DNA of 64,000 bases from CAKZLS01 sp963771545 (lineage in GTDB: Bacteria > Pseudomonadota > Alphaproteobacteria > Rhodospirillales > Defluviicoccaceae). Positions within the stretch are counted from its first letter, which is position 1, and each line of letters opens with the position of its first letter. The notes under the pieces were generated by a model, which made no database searches, was not told the origin of the DNA, and was given only the letters and a program-made list of their open reading frames with translations. Below are positions 25,712-34,622 of the stretch, in pieces. The stretch is taken from assembly GCA_963771545.1 (NCBI GenBank), contig CAVYTX010000004.1:248001-312000 (forward strand), read 5' to 3'. Position numbers and translations under genes: made by a program.

Positions 25712-26230
25712 TTAATCGTTTTCGGAAAGCGCCGCCCGGTGAGCCTCGACGGACGCCGCGCCGAAACAGCAAAAAATTACTTTCTCCGGTAAGGCGTTGC
25801 CGGCCAGATAGCCCTTCACCATCTCGACCGCGATCCGGGCGGCGCGATCGGCGGGAAAGCTATAAATGCCGGTGCTGATGGCCGGGAAAGCGACGGTCTT
25901 GAGACCATGGACGGTGGCGATCTCCAGCGACCGCCGGTAGCACGACGCCAACAGGGCGTCCTCGTCGTGGCCGCCGCCCCGCCAAACCGGTCCCACCGTA
26001 TGGATCACATGTCTGGCCGGCAGCCCGTAGCCCTTGGTGATCTTGGCCTCGCCGGTGGGACAGCCGCCAAGGGCGCGGCATTCCGCCAGAAGCTCCGGTC
26101 CGGCCGCCCGGTGAATGGCGCCATCGACGCCGCCGCCGCCCAACAAGGACCCGTTGGCCGCGTTGACGATGGCGTCGACATCGAGCCGGGTAATATTATC
26201 TCCCTCGATGATCTCCATGCGCCCGGCCAT
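25712..26230 (-). CDS. Macro-domain protein, probable O-acetyl-ADP-ribose deacetylase
   Basis: This is essentially a single macro domain of 172 residues. The ADP-ribose binding loops are clear: DAIVNAANGSLLGGGGVDGA and AFPAISTGIYSFP. YmdB-type relatives hydrolyse O-acetyl-ADP-ribose or remove ADP-ribose from proteins and nucleic acids. I took the ATG at 26230 (MAGRMEIIEG) because GGAGAG lies eight bases upstream; an ATG at 26251 is also in frame. It is convergent with the CoA-transferase gene (6-bp gap) and follows ppa on the same strand. Confidence 0.9.
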   Translation of the reverse strand: MAGRMEIIEGDNITRLDVDAIVNAANGSLLGGGGVDGAIHRAAGPELLAECRALGGCPTGEAKITKGYGLPARHVIHTVGPVWRGGGHDEDALLASCYRRSLEIATVHGLKTVAFPAISTGIYSFPADRAARIAVEMVKGYLAGNALPEKVIFCCFGAASVEAHRAALSEND

Positions 26231-26262
26231 GGTTTCGTCTCTCCGCTTCAAGTCGACAGAAC

Positions 26263-26799
26263 CTACGCCTTATCCTGGGCCGCCCGGTCCATTCCCTGGC
26301 GGACGAGATCGAACGCCTCCTCGGCCTCGCCCCAGCGCTTGACCTTCACCCACTTGCCCTGTTCCAGATCCTTGTAATGGGCGAAGAAATGCTCCAGCTG
26401 ATCGCACAGAATCTTCGGCATCTCGCGATAGGACGCGACGCTGGCGTAATAGGGATGCAGATCGTCCACCGGCACGCAGAGGATCTTTTCGTCGATGCCG
26501 CTTTCGTCCTCCATGATCAGCACGCCGATGGGCCGGGACCGGATGATCACGCCGGGCGACACCGGAATCTGAGCGAGGACGGCGGCGTCCACGGGATCGC
26601 CGTCGTCCGACAGCGTGTGCGGGATGAAGCCGTAATTGCAGGGGTAGTACATGGCGGTATGCAGGAACCGGTCCACGTACATGGCGCCGGATTCCTTGTC
26701 CAATTCGTACTTCACCGGATTGCCGCCCATGGGAATCTCGATCAGCACGTTGACGTCATAGGGCGGGTTCTTCCCGACCGGCACCTTCAATATATCCAT
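26263..26799 (-). CDS. ppa: Inorganic pyrophosphatase (family I)
   Basis: A soluble family I pyrophosphatase of 178 residues that drives biosynthesis by hydrolysing PPi. The active-site signature DDGDPVDAAVL and the segments EIPMGGNPVKYELDKESGAM and YYPCNYGFIPHTL are present. The ATG at 26799 (MDILKVPVGKNPPYD) is chosen since the family starts there; an in-frame ATG at 26820 adds seven residues. Of the 160 bp upstream, to the HigA remnant, nothing more can be said. Confidence 0.95.
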   Translation of the reverse strand: MDILKVPVGKNPPYDVNVLIEIPMGGNPVKYELDKESGAMYVDRFLHTAMYYPCNYGFIPHTLSDDGDPVDAAVLAQIPVSPGVIIRSRPIGVLIMEDESGIDEKILCVPVDDLHPYYASVASYREMPKILCDQLEHFFAHYKDLEQGKWVKVKRWGEAEEAFDLVRQGMDRAAQDKA

Positions 26800-26959
26800 A
26801 ATTCCGTCTTCCTGGTTCAATCGTTCGTCTCAATGTCACCCGGTATAGCGCGCATCGGTCCGAGCGCGCCAGACCCACCCGAGAATGATCGCCGGCAGAT
26901 CTACCGCGCGGGACCGCCGCTTTGAGGGAAAATCTTGTAGTCCTGTCGCGGACAGCGCC

Positions 26960-27141
26960 CTACGTGGCTGACCCCCTTGACGATCCTTTCGCCGGATCTT
27001 GAATGAGAACGCTCGCTGGAATGTTCAGTTCGGCATGAAGCTTGCGGATCATTTCGAGCGAGAGCCCGCGTTTGCCGCTGAGGACCTCCGACCCCCGGCC
27101 CCGGGGGCCGATCAGGGGTTCGAGATCCTTGCGAGATCAAG
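26960..27141 (-). pseudogene. HigA-type antitoxin, C-terminal remnant
   Basis: Minus-strand frame ending in TAG at 26962-26960 encodes SRKDLEPLIGPRGRGSEVLS followed by GKRGLSLEMIRKLHAELNIP and ASVLIQD. That is the helix-turn-helix end of HigA/COG5499 antitoxins. A TGA lies just upstream in frame, so only about 58 codons remain of a protein usually over 100 residues. No toxin gene is visible. It adjoins a REP-like palindrome and an IS fragment, so it is probably a scar of a lost toxin-antitoxin module. Confidence 0.65.
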
Positions 27142-27173
27142 CACTCGGGAAAACACGGTCGCGGGAGAATCAA

Positions 27174-27212
27174 GGGGTCAGAGTCATTTTATTTTCAATC
27201 GAGTTTGACCCC
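27174..27212. repeat. Short REP-like palindrome
   Basis: GGGGTCA at 27174-27180 pairs with TGACCCC at 27206-27212 around an AT-rich centre (GAGTCATTTTATTTTC and so on). GGGGTCAGAGT-type ends are common in REP/RAYT-type elements of proteobacteria. Only this single copy is seen in the window, so its mobility is an inference. It sits between the HigA remnant and the IS5-type transposase remnant. Confidence 0.5.
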
Positions 27213-27231
27213 CTAGTCACAGCCGCAATCT

Positions 27232-27601
27232 GGGGGTAAGCGGAAGCTCCCGAATTCAAGCCCACCCGGCCGACATTCAGGATCGCGACGGCGCGATCCC
27301 GCTGCTCAAGGCGTCGCGGCGATCGTTCCCTTTCGTCGAGCTCGCCTTCGCCGACAGCGCCTATGGCGCCCAGCGGGTCAAGGACGCCACCTGCATCGCC
27401 ATCGAGGTGGTCAAGAAGATCGCTGACCAGGTCGGCTTCCAGGTCCTGCCAAGGCGATGGGTGGTCGAGCGCTTCTTCGCCTGGATCAACCGTAACCGAA
27501 GGCTCGCCAAAGACTTCGAAGCCACCATCGCCTCCGCCCAAACCTTCCTCTACGCCGCTTCCGTCATGATGCTCACCCGACGCTTGGCACGCTCAACATG
27601 A
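27232..27601 (+). pseudogene. IS5-family transposase, C-terminal fragment
   Basis: An open frame ending at 27601 reads HPADIQDRDGAIPLL, then FPFVELAFADSAYGAQRV, EVVKKIADQVGFQVLPRRWV and VERFFAWINRNRRLAKDFEA. These are the last ~115 residues of an IS5-group DDE transposase: the second Asp is in FADSAYG and the Glu in VVERFFAW. The N-terminal half with the first catalytic Asp is missing, and no complete inverted-repeat ends were recognised. It is a dead remnant at the left edge of the denitrification cluster. Confidence 0.8.
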
Positions 27602-27672
27602 GTTTCGAGTCGGACTCTCATAAGAACAGTACCGCCGCATCGATACCACTCCATTGCCATGGACCCTCGGCA

Positions 27673-28485
27673 TCATGCTCCAGTCATGCAGTCCGCGAGC
27701 GCCCATTCAATCACGTCGAGAATGCCGTCATGCCCGCCAACCGCTCCCAGGTAGGCGATTTTGGGCGAGGCGGCATGCTTAATGATTTCTTCGATTTCAC
27801 TCGTGGAGTGTCGGCCGGTGGTGGCGAAGAGGCCCATCGCCACCACCGGTTCTCTCAGCCCGCTGATGACGTCCGCGAGGCTCGGGGATTCCTCCAGAAA
27901 GGCCGTTTTCACGGCACGAAAGCGCCGCGTCGCGCGAACCCGCGACGCTTGCAGTTCGGCGGCCTCCCGCGAGGCTGGGGTGGTTTTTGAGCCATGTCCG
28001 ATCAGCAGCACCGTGGTGTCGGCGGCGGCGAAACCGGCGGCGGTCAGATGGTCCATGACCTGGCCGGCGATAAGATCGGTCAACTTGGGGTGGATACCGA
28101 TCGGCGGGCATAGGTGAAGGGTTCGGCCGTTCACCCGGGTGACCGCGCCGTTCAGACCCAGAACCTTGGGGATCTTCTCTCGAACGATCTGCCCCGGGCT
28201 CATGAACAGCGGAAGGACGAGGGCTTCGCGGGCCTCGAGCCGCGCGAGAACGGCTTCCGGGGAACGGGCGCCGTGCAGCGCCAACGCATGCGCCTCGGCC
28301 ACGAAACCCCGGCGCGCGATGGCCGCGGCCTGGCGATCCAACAGCTCGTTGGGACCGGCGCACCGCGACGACCCATGCCCCACCAGGATCAGCCCGCAGC
28401 GGCGAAGCCGTTCGCGGTCGGCGGCCGTTTCCGGCCCGGCGCTAATGGCTGGTTCCCGACGATCGCGTGATTTTATTGTAGACAT
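27673..28485 (-). CDS. CbiX/SirB-type sirohydrochlorin chelatase
   Basis: A two-domain CbiX protein of 270 residues. Each half carries the family motif: LILVGHGSSRCAGPNELLDR near the N-terminus and TVLLIGHGSKTTPASREAAE in the second half. These enzymes insert iron or cobalt into sirohydrochlorin. It is the last gene of the nir operon and its start overlaps the end of nirN by 44 bases. Heme d1 is made via siroheme, so an iron chelatase for that step is the natural role here. That role is inferred from context; cobalt chelation for B12 cannot be excluded. Confidence 0.85.
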   Translation of the reverse strand: MSTIKSRDRREPAISAGPETAADRERLRRCGLILVGHGSSRCAGPNELLDRQAAAIARRGFVAEAHALALHGARSPEAVLARLEAREALVLPLFMSPGQIVREKIPKVLGLNGAVTRVNGRTLHLCPPIGIHPKLTDLIAGQVMDHLTAAGFAAADTTVLLIGHGSKTTPASREAAELQASRVRATRRFRAVKTAFLEESPSLADVISGLREPVVAMGLFATTGRHSTSEIEEIIKHAASPKIAYLGAVGGHDGILDVIEWALADCMTGA

Positions 28486-30019
28486 TGTACTTTCCGGCGG
28501 GTTTGCGCATCGGAATGCGTTTGATCTCCTCCAGGGACTGGGCGTCATAGACCACCAGCGCGCCGTCCATCTCCCAGATGCTCAGTAAAGCATAGCGGCC
28601 GTCGCGGGTGAACTCCACGTGGCCGGCGACCTTGCCCGGCGCGGGCCTTAGGGTCTTGACGATCTCCAGGGTGCGTTTGTCGATGACATGAACCGCGTCC
28701 CTATCCTTTCCGAAGAACACGTCGACCCAGGCATACGGGGTATTCTCGTGGCTGCGCATGAAGAAACCCGGCCCCAGGGTCTCGATACGTTTGACCGTTC
28801 GCCAGGTGTCCATGTCGATGACGCTGACCGCTCCGTCGCGGAGGTGAGGCGTGGCGAGAACCGGCTTGCCATCGTACTCGAAAGTAATGCCGGAGCCCAG
28901 ATGGGGCATGCCGTCGAGCTCGATGTCGGCGATCTTGCGGCCGACGGTCAGGTTGACCACCTGGCCGTTGTTGGCGTTGCGGGCCGCGCCGATGAGGTTG
29001 CGGTAGGACTGATCGAAAAAGAAGTCGTCCACATAGTCGTCTAGGATGATGCGGCGAACCGGGAACGGGCCGCGATCGAAATAACCCTCGACCATCCCGG
29101 GTTCGTGGTTGTGCACGAAGCCCTTGGGAATGGGTTCGGGGTTCTCCTCGTAGGATATCTCCCAGATCTCCGGAATATCCTTGAGGGCGGCGATGAAGCT
29201 GCCGCGCGGCTCGGCCGTGTAGACGGCGCTGACCCGGGAACCCGCGCCTTCACCGTCCTCCACCGGGATCACCTTGACCGGCCGCAGATCCTCGGCGTCG
29301 AGAACCACCAGGGTATGCGGTAGGAAGTTCCCGGCCATGACCCACTTGCCGTCGCCCGACACCGCGATGTTGCGGGTGTTGATTCCGGCCCGGATCTCGG
29401 CGACCGGCTGGAGGCCGTAGAGGTCGTACTTGCTGATCCAGCCATCGCGCGACCCCAGGTAGACGAAGCGCCCGTCCGGCGAATACTTGGCCCCGCCGTG
29501 AAGCGCGAACCGCGACGGGAACCGCCATATCGGCTCGAACCGGTCGCCGTCGAGAATGGTGACGTGATGGTCCCCGGCCTCGACGACGGTGAACAGATTG
29601 AGCGGGTCGGCGCCATGGACAGGTTTGTCCGGAAGCGCGTCCAAGGGCGTATGGATAACGCGGCTCGCCTCGATCTCGGCCATCGACCATTCCGGAACGG
29701 CCGGCAAGGGCGTGTAGATCAGGGCGACCAGGGCGGAGATGTCGTCGGCGGACAGCGTGTCCGCGAAGGCCGGCATCTGGGTGGCGGGACGTCCGTCGGC
29801 GATCACGCTGAATGCGCTGGCCTCGCGGAGGCGGTCCAGATTCTCCGGCAGCAACGCCGGCCCGATGCCGCCAAGCCGGTCGGCGCCATGGCATTCCGCG
29901 CAATGCTCGGCGTATAGCGGTCCGGAATCAACGGGCCGCGGTTCCTCCGCCGTCGCAATGGAGGAGACAACCGTCAGGGCCGCGGCCACCACGGCTCCGC
30001 TAAACCCTCGAACGCGCAT
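28442..30019 (-). CDS. nirN: Dihydro-heme d1 dehydrogenase NirN (cytochrome c / d1-propeller protein)
   Basis: A 525-residue periplasmic protein. A signal peptide (SGAVVAAALTVVSSIATA) is followed by a class I cytochrome c domain with heme motif CAECH near residue 40 and then an eight-bladed d1-type propeller (LDGDRFEPIWRFPSRFALHG and so on). NirN is the paralogue of NirS that carries out the last step of heme d1 formation. Its first codons overlap the end of nirJ and it is intact, unlike nirS and nirF in this window. NirN is distinguished from NirS by length and position after nirJ. Confidence 0.88.
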   Translation of the reverse strand: MRVRGFSGAVVAAALTVVSSIATAEEPRPVDSGPLYAEHCAECHGADRLGGIGPALLPENLDRLREASAFSVIADGRPATQMPAFADTLSADDISALVALIYTPLPAVPEWSMAEIEASRVIHTPLDALPDKPVHGADPLNLFTVVEAGDHHVTILDGDRFEPIWRFPSRFALHGGAKYSPDGRFVYLGSRDGWISKYDLYGLQPVAEIRAGINTRNIAVSGDGKWVMAGNFLPHTLVVLDAEDLRPVKVIPVEDGEGAGSRVSAVYTAEPRGSFIAALKDIPEIWEISYEENPEPIPKGFVHNHEPGMVEGYFDRGPFPVRRIILDDYVDDFFFDQSYRNLIGAARNANNGQVVNLTVGRKIADIELDGMPHLGSGITFEYDGKPVLATPHLRDGAVSVIDMDTWRTVKRIETLGPGFFMRSHENTPYAWVDVFFGKDRDAVHVIDKRTLEIVKTLRPAPGKVAGHVEFTRDGRYALLSIWEMDGALVVYDAQSLEEIKRIPMRKPAGKYNVYNKITRSSGTSH

Positions 30020-31205
30020 AGTCGCCTTTTCCGTAGGGCCTCAGCGTCAGGCGCTCGCCGTCGTCGGCGATCCCGATCTCGGCATCGCTCAGGTAGCATC
30101 CCGGATCTTCTTCCCAGGGATTGCCGGAGAGTTGCAGCGCTCGAATGCGCGTATTGCCGCCGCAGATGTCGAAGTAACCGCACCGCCCGCAGCGGCCCTC
30201 GATCCGCCGGGGCCGCCGTTTGAGCCCGGCCATGATCGGATCGGACGTATCGGGCCAGATTTCGGAGAACGGGCGCTCGCGGACGTTGCCGAGGCTGTAG
30301 TGCCACCAGAAGGTGTCCGGATGCACGGCGCCGAGATTGTCGATATTGGCGACGTTGACGCCCGACGAGTTGCCGCCCCATTGCGCCAGCTTGGCGCGCA
30401 TGTGGCCGGCCAAATGGGGAAAACGCTGCTTCACCCAGTACAACAGATAGACCCCGTCGGCGTCGTTGTTCCCGGTCACGATTTCCGGCTCGCGACCGTC
30501 CTGGAGCGCGCGCCAGCACGTTTCGAACAACAGATCCATCGCCCGGCGGGTGGTCTCGAACGCGGCGTCGTCGCCGCGGTTCTTATTGCCGCGCCCCGCA
30601 TAGTTCAGGTGCGACAAATAGAATTTGTCGATCCCCTCGTCGTCGATCAGGCGCAGCAGATCCGGCAGTTCATGGGCGTTGTCCATGGTCATGGTCAACC
30701 GGACGCCGATCTTCAGGCCGTGATCGCGGCAAAGGCGGATTCCGTTGATCGACGCATCGAACGCGCCATCCTTGCGCCGGAACGCGTCGTGGGTGGCGCC
30801 GATCCCGTCGAGACTGACCCCCACATAGTCGTATCCGATGGCGGCGATGGCGTCGATATTCCGTTCGTCGATCAACGTCCCGTTGGAGGACAGTCCCACG
30901 TAGAAACCCATCGTCTTGGCCCGGCGGGAAATGTCGAAAATATCGGGGCGCAGCAGCGGTTCGCCGCCGGACAGGATCAAGACCGGCACGCGGAAGGCCT
31001 TGAGGTCGTCCATCACCGCGAACACCTCGCCGGTGGTCAGTTCGCCAGGGAAATCGGTGTCGGCGGAGATGGAATAGCAATGCTTGCAGGTGAGGTTGCA
31101 GCGGCGGATCAGGTTCCAGATCACCACCGGACCGGGCGGATTTCGCTTGGGCCCGACCGGTGTCGGGTTGGCGATTTCCTTCATGAACTGAGTCACCCTG
31201 AACAT
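30000..31205 (-). CDS. nirJ: Heme d1 biosynthesis radical SAM protein NirJ
   Basis: NirJ removes the propionate groups of 12,18-didecarboxysiroheme to form the oxo groups of heme d1. The radical-SAM motif CNLTCKHC is near residue 34 (NLIRRCNLTCKHCYSISADT). The C-terminal CGRCGYFDICGGNTRIRA with a later cysteine (EEDPGC) is the auxiliary cluster region. I chose the ATG at 31205 because GAGG precedes it and it lies 13 bases after the nirH stop; upstream in-frame codons lie inside nirH. It overlaps nirN by 20 bases. Confidence 0.92.
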   Translation of the reverse strand: MFRVTQFMKEIANPTPVGPKRNPPGPVVIWNLIRRCNLTCKHCYSISADTDFPGELTTGEVFAVMDDLKAFRVPVLILSGGEPLLRPDIFDISRRAKTMGFYVGLSSNGTLIDERNIDAIAAIGYDYVGVSLDGIGATHDAFRRKDGAFDASINGIRLCRDHGLKIGVRLTMTMDNAHELPDLLRLIDDEGIDKFYLSHLNYAGRGNKNRGDDAAFETTRRAMDLLFETCWRALQDGREPEIVTGNNDADGVYLLYWVKQRFPHLAGHMRAKLAQWGGNSSGVNVANIDNLGAVHPDTFWWHYSLGNVRERPFSEIWPDTSDPIMAGLKRRPRRIEGRCGRCGYFDICGGNTRIRALQLSGNPWEEDPGCYLSDAEIGIADDGERLTLRPYGKGDYARSRV

Positions 31206-31218
31206 GCCTCGATCCCAA

Positions 31219-31719
31219 CTAATCCACCAGCCGAAGCCCGGTTTTCTTGAGAATGCGGGTGGAATAGAGAACATCCCATCCCCGCACGCGATCGCCCAGC
31301 AGCGCCGCTATGGCGTCGATTTTCTCGTTTACTTCCTCACGGGTCCGCCCGTGCGCCATGGCGAACAGGTTGTAAGGCCAGAGCGGCGGATGGCGGGGCC
31401 GCTCGTAACAATGCGAAACGTATGGCAGATCGCCAATCGCGGCGCCGGCCTCGGCGACCGCGTGATCGGGGATATCCCAGACCGACATGCCATTGGCCCC
31501 GAAACCGAGACGGTAGTGGTTCGGCACGGCGCCGATCCGCCGGATCATGCCCGCGGCCAGCATCCGGCGCATGCGCGCCATGACATTGTCCGGGTCCAAT
31601 CCAAGCGACTCGGCGACGGCATGGTAGGGGCGGGAACACAGCGGCAATCCCTCCTGGGTCGCCTTGACGATGCTCCGGTCGATCTCGTCGATGGGGGTTT
31701 GCGGCGCGATCAGGTTCAT
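31219..31719 (-). CDS. nirH: Siroheme decarboxylase subunit NirH
   Basis: A 166-residue AsnC/Lrp-like protein of the NirD/L/G/H set that decarboxylates siroheme to 12,18-didecarboxysiroheme. The N-terminal winged helix (IDEIDRSIVKATQEGLPLCS, RMRRMLAAGMIRRIG) and the segment VSHCYERPRHPPLWPYNLFA, typical of the L/H type, are visible. The ATG at 31719 overlaps the nirG stop as ATGA. Naming as nirH follows the gene order D-L-G-H. Confidence 0.87.
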   Translation of the reverse strand: MNLIAPQTPIDEIDRSIVKATQEGLPLCSRPYHAVAESLGLDPDNVMARMRRMLAAGMIRRIGAVPNHYRLGFGANGMSVWDIPDHAVAEAGAAIGDLPYVSHCYERPRHPPLWPYNLFAMAHGRTREEVNEKIDAIAALLGDRVRGWDVLYSTRILKKTGLRLVD

Positions 31720-32159
31720 ACCTCGAACCTCAGTCCCACGTAGAACTCCTGGGTCTTTGGCATGGAATAGACCGCGAGCCCGGTTTCGGTCTCGATGGCG
31801 CCGATGACCTCGCCGATCCGCTCGGGATCCTCGGTGGCGACCACGAACCACATATTCAGTTGGTGGTCGCGAGCATAGTTGTGGGCGACCTCGGGGTGGG
31901 CGTTGACCGCGGCCGCCACTTGTTCGAAATCGCCGGCCGGAACCGCCATCGCGGCGAGCGTGGTCGCGCCCCCCAGACGATCGGCGTTGTACATCGGCCC
32001 GAAGCGGCTCAAGTCGCCGTTGTCGCGCAGCCGGCCAATCCTCTCCATCAGTTCGTCTTCGGCAATGCCCAGCGAGACGGCAACGTCGGCAAAGGGGGTC
32101 TCCGATACCGGGAAACCGCCCTGAAGGGTGTTGATGATCTTCCTGTCGGTCGTGTCCAT
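31716..32159 (-). CDS. nirG: Siroheme decarboxylase subunit NirG
   Basis: A 147-residue member of the siroheme decarboxylase family: winged-helix start MDTTDRKIINTLQGGFPVSE, the GRLRDNGDLSRFGPMYNADR segment and VAHNYARDHQLNMWFVVATE, the pattern of the D/G type. It forms part of the cytoplasmic complex acting on siroheme. The start shares bases with the nirL stop (TAATG) and the stop overlaps nirH, so the block is tightly coupled. Confidence 0.87.
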   Translation of the reverse strand: MDTTDRKIINTLQGGFPVSETPFADVAVSLGIAEDELMERIGRLRDNGDLSRFGPMYNADRLGGATTLAAMAVPAGDFEQVAAAVNAHPEVAHNYARDHQLNMWFVVATEDPERIGEVIGAIETETGLAVYSMPKTQEFYVGLRFEV

Positions 32160-32659
32160 TACGCCATTTCCAGGGCCGGGGCGCCGTCATACCGGGCGCC
32201 CTGTTGCTTGAATCGCCGCGTGCTGAACAGAATGGCGTTGTCGATCCCGCCGAGGTCCGCCTCGTCCTTGAGCCGTTCGATTTGGGCGAGCACGGTTTCC
32301 CGGTCGCGTCCGTGAATCATGCAAAACAGGTTGTAGGGCCGCCGTGGTAAGCGCCGGGGCCGGCGGTAACACAAAGTGACGAACGGGAAACGCGTCATCG
32401 CTTGGGCGACATCGCCGACGGCGGCATCGGGAACGTTCCAGACAACCATGGCGTTGGCGCAATACCCGAGCTCATGGTGGTGAAGCACAAGCCCGAACCG
32501 CTTGACGATGCCTTGGCGAACCAAGGTTTTCAAGCGGTCGATCACGTCCGCCTCCGACAGTCCGAGCCGCTTGCCCACTTCCAGAAAAGGGCGCGGCGTC
32601 AACGGAACGCCATCCTGAATGGCGGCGAGCAGACGCCGGTCCTGTTGGTCCACGGTCAT
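32159..32659 (-). CDS. nirL: Siroheme decarboxylase subunit NirL
   Basis: A 166-residue AsnC-like decarboxylase subunit: DQQDRRLLAAIQDGVPLTPR, GIVKRFGLVLHHHELGYCAN and FVTLCYRRPRRLPRRPYNLF. The CYxRPRxxPxxPYNLF segment pairs it with NirH. The ATG at 32659 overlaps the nirD stop as ATGA; a longer in-frame reading exists upstream but lies within nirD. It partners with NirD in heme d1 synthesis. Confidence 0.87.
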   Translation of the reverse strand: MTVDQQDRRLLAAIQDGVPLTPRPFLEVGKRLGLSEADVIDRLKTLVRQGIVKRFGLVLHHHELGYCANAMVVWNVPDAAVGDVAQAMTRFPFVTLCYRRPRRLPRRPYNLFCMIHGRDRETVLAQIERLKDEADLGGIDNAILFSTRRFKQQGARYDGAPALEMA

Positions 32660-33105
32660 CGAAGAGCGAACCCGAGATCGATGTGATAGGCCTCGACCAT
32701 GGGCAGATCCAAGACCTCGATGCCGGTTTCCGCTTGCAGCTCGTCGATCACCCGCGCGATCCGTTCTGCTCCCAATGCGGTCACGACGAACCACAAATTG
32801 ATATCGTGCTCCCGCTCGTAACAGTGATTGACTTCCGTCCTGGCGCTGACGATGGCCGCGACTTCCTCCAACCGCTCTTCCGGCACGGCCATGGCCGCCA
32901 GGGTGCTGGCGCCGATGGTGTTGGGTTGGACAATGACGCCGATCCGGCCAATGGCGCCGGAGGTTTGCAAATCCTCGACGAAATCAAGAACAACGTGCTC
33001 GGCGGCTTGGAGATCCCGGGCGATGCGGGCGAACGGCCGCGGCTCGAGCGGGAAGTCGCGCTGATAGTCGTTGAGGAGACGGTGTTCGAGAGCGTCCCTA
33101 TCCAT
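32656..33105 (-). CDS. nirD: Siroheme decarboxylase subunit NirD
   Basis: A 149-residue siroheme decarboxylase subunit: LLNDYQRDFPLEPRPFARIA, GAIGRIGVIVQPNTIGASTL and VNHCYEREHDINLWFVVTAL. The winged-helix plus Lrp-type effector fold is shared with NirG. It is the first of four separate decarboxylase genes (D, L, G, H) following nirF by only three bases. In several other bacteria D and L are fused; here they are separate. Confidence 0.88.
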   Translation of the reverse strand: MDRDALEHRLLNDYQRDFPLEPRPFARIARDLQAAEHVVLDFVEDLQTSGAIGRIGVIVQPNTIGASTLAAMAVPEERLEEVAAIVSARTEVNHCYEREHDINLWFVVTALGAERIARVIDELQAETGIEVLDLPMVEAYHIDLGFALR

Positions 33106-33108
33106 CGC

Positions 33109-34306
33109 TCATAACCCTATCCTGTGAGCGCGCGCCGCGAAAAAGATACCACTCGGCTTTTCGGCGTCGATCGACGCCAGCTTTTCAAACGTTTTGGTGT
33201 CATAGACATCGACCCGATTTTCGTCACGGACCGATATCCATACCTGTTCTCCGCGCGGCGTGAATTCAAGGTGCATCACCGCCTTCCCGGGCTTGAACGT
33301 GTGGATGACGGAGAGCGACGGTACGTCGATCACCTGCACCGTGTCGTTGAGCGGATGGGCGAAATTCACCCAGACCTGCCGGCCGTCCGGCCTGGCGACC
33401 GCGAACACGGGCTGGCCGTGCACCGGGATCCGTCCGTTCTCCCGCCAGTCGCCGGCGCCGACCACTAGCAATTCGTGACGGCCCACGGCCGGAAGAAACA
33501 AAAGCTCTCCCGCCTTCGCCCAGCCTTCCAGGTGCGGCATCTTGTAAACGGGCAAGGGTTGTTCCCCGCGTCCGTAGCCGTCGAGAATGCGTTTGACGCC
33601 GTCTTCGGGCCGCCATAGGTCCAAAAGCGCGAGACCGTCCTCGCCGAACAGACCGGCGACGTAGTAGTGCCCGTCGCCGGTGATCAGGGCGTCGTAGGGC
33701 AGGTCGCCGATATCCTTGAACTTGGTCAGCTTCGGCGCGCTTCGATCGGAGAGATCGGCGATCCAAATCTCACCCAAATCATACAGACTGAACACGAACC
33801 GCTGGCCGGGCGCATCCACGAGGCCGACCACCTTGGACGGGATCCGTCGGCGGTGGCGGGGATGTCGGCGACCAGTTCCAGCGTTCCGCTGTCGAAGATC
33901 TTCACGCCGACCGGGCTCGTAGTTGGAAACCGCCACCAGCGATCCATCCTGGGAAATGGCGCCGCCAATGCTGTTGCCCGCCTGAACCACCCGCTTGACC
34001 AGCTCGGCCCGCAGGAGATCGATCTTGCTGAGACCTCCGTCCCGCCCGAAGACATAGGCGTAACGGCCGTCGCGGGAAAACACCGCGGACGCGTGGCTGA
34101 GATCGCCCAAGCCCGGAAACCGTCGCGAGACGGGTGCGGCCCGTGGTTTCGACGATCAGTACTTGGCCCGAAGCGCGTTCCACGACGATGCCAGATCGCC
34201 GGTTCCGCGGAGGTCGTCGGCCGCCCGCGAACCGGCGGCCCCAGAAGGTTCCGAAAACAACAAGCGCGAGCAGAAAGATGAAGACCTTGCGGCTTGCGAA
34301 CCTCAC
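33109..34306 (-). pseudogene. nirF: Heme d1 biosynthesis protein NirF, three frame breaks as assembled
   Basis: NirF is a membrane-anchored or periplasmic propeller protein with dehydrogenase-like function in heme d1 synthesis. The GTG at 34306 overlaps the nirC stop and has GAAGGAG upstream. The N-terminus (RFASRKVFIFLLALVVFGTF) is a signal anchor. The chain reads across three frames: breaks near 34104-34110 (extra base after GLG), near 33910 (after SNYEPG, then GVKIFDSGTLELVADIPATA) and near 33840 (return to SKVVGLVDAPGQRFVFSLYD). The net shift is one base. The C-terminal 240 residues are intact. No stop codons interrupt the reconstructed chain. Confidence 0.85.
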
Positions 34307-34622
34307 TGAAGCGCTCCTTCTTTCAGACGATCCACGAGCCAGGCCGCTTCCTCGCGGCTCAACTCCGGACGCCAGGGCGGCATGGGCGTTCCGGGAACGC
34401 CATCCAAAATGACCTCCACCAGGTCTTCGTTTGTCTTTCCGTCGAGATCGCGCGGGCAACAGGGACGGCCCAAGTCCGCCCTTCATGGTAAGGCCATGAC
34501 AGGAGCCGCAATCATGCTTGAGGAGATTGAGGAGCGCGCCTTTGACGTTGTTCCGAGATCGTGTCGGCGAAGGCGGGATTGGCGACGATCGCGATCAAGA
34601 CAACAACGCCCCACTTAGGCAA
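34303..34622 (-). pseudogene. nirC: Cytochrome c55X-type protein NirC, two frame breaks as assembled
   Basis: NirC is a small periplasmic cytochrome c of the nir operon that may act in heme d1 synthesis or as electron donor. A TTG start at 34622 gives a signal peptide (MPKWGVVVLIAIVANPAFA). After a break near 34550 comes GALLNLLKHDCGSCHGLTMK, with CGSCH as the heme motif. After a second break near 34450 comes LDGKTNEDLVEVILDGVPGT then PMPPWRPELSREEAAWLV. The TTG overlaps the reconstructed nirE stop, and the nirC stop overlaps the nirF GTG, consistent with a compact operon. Confidence 0.78.
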
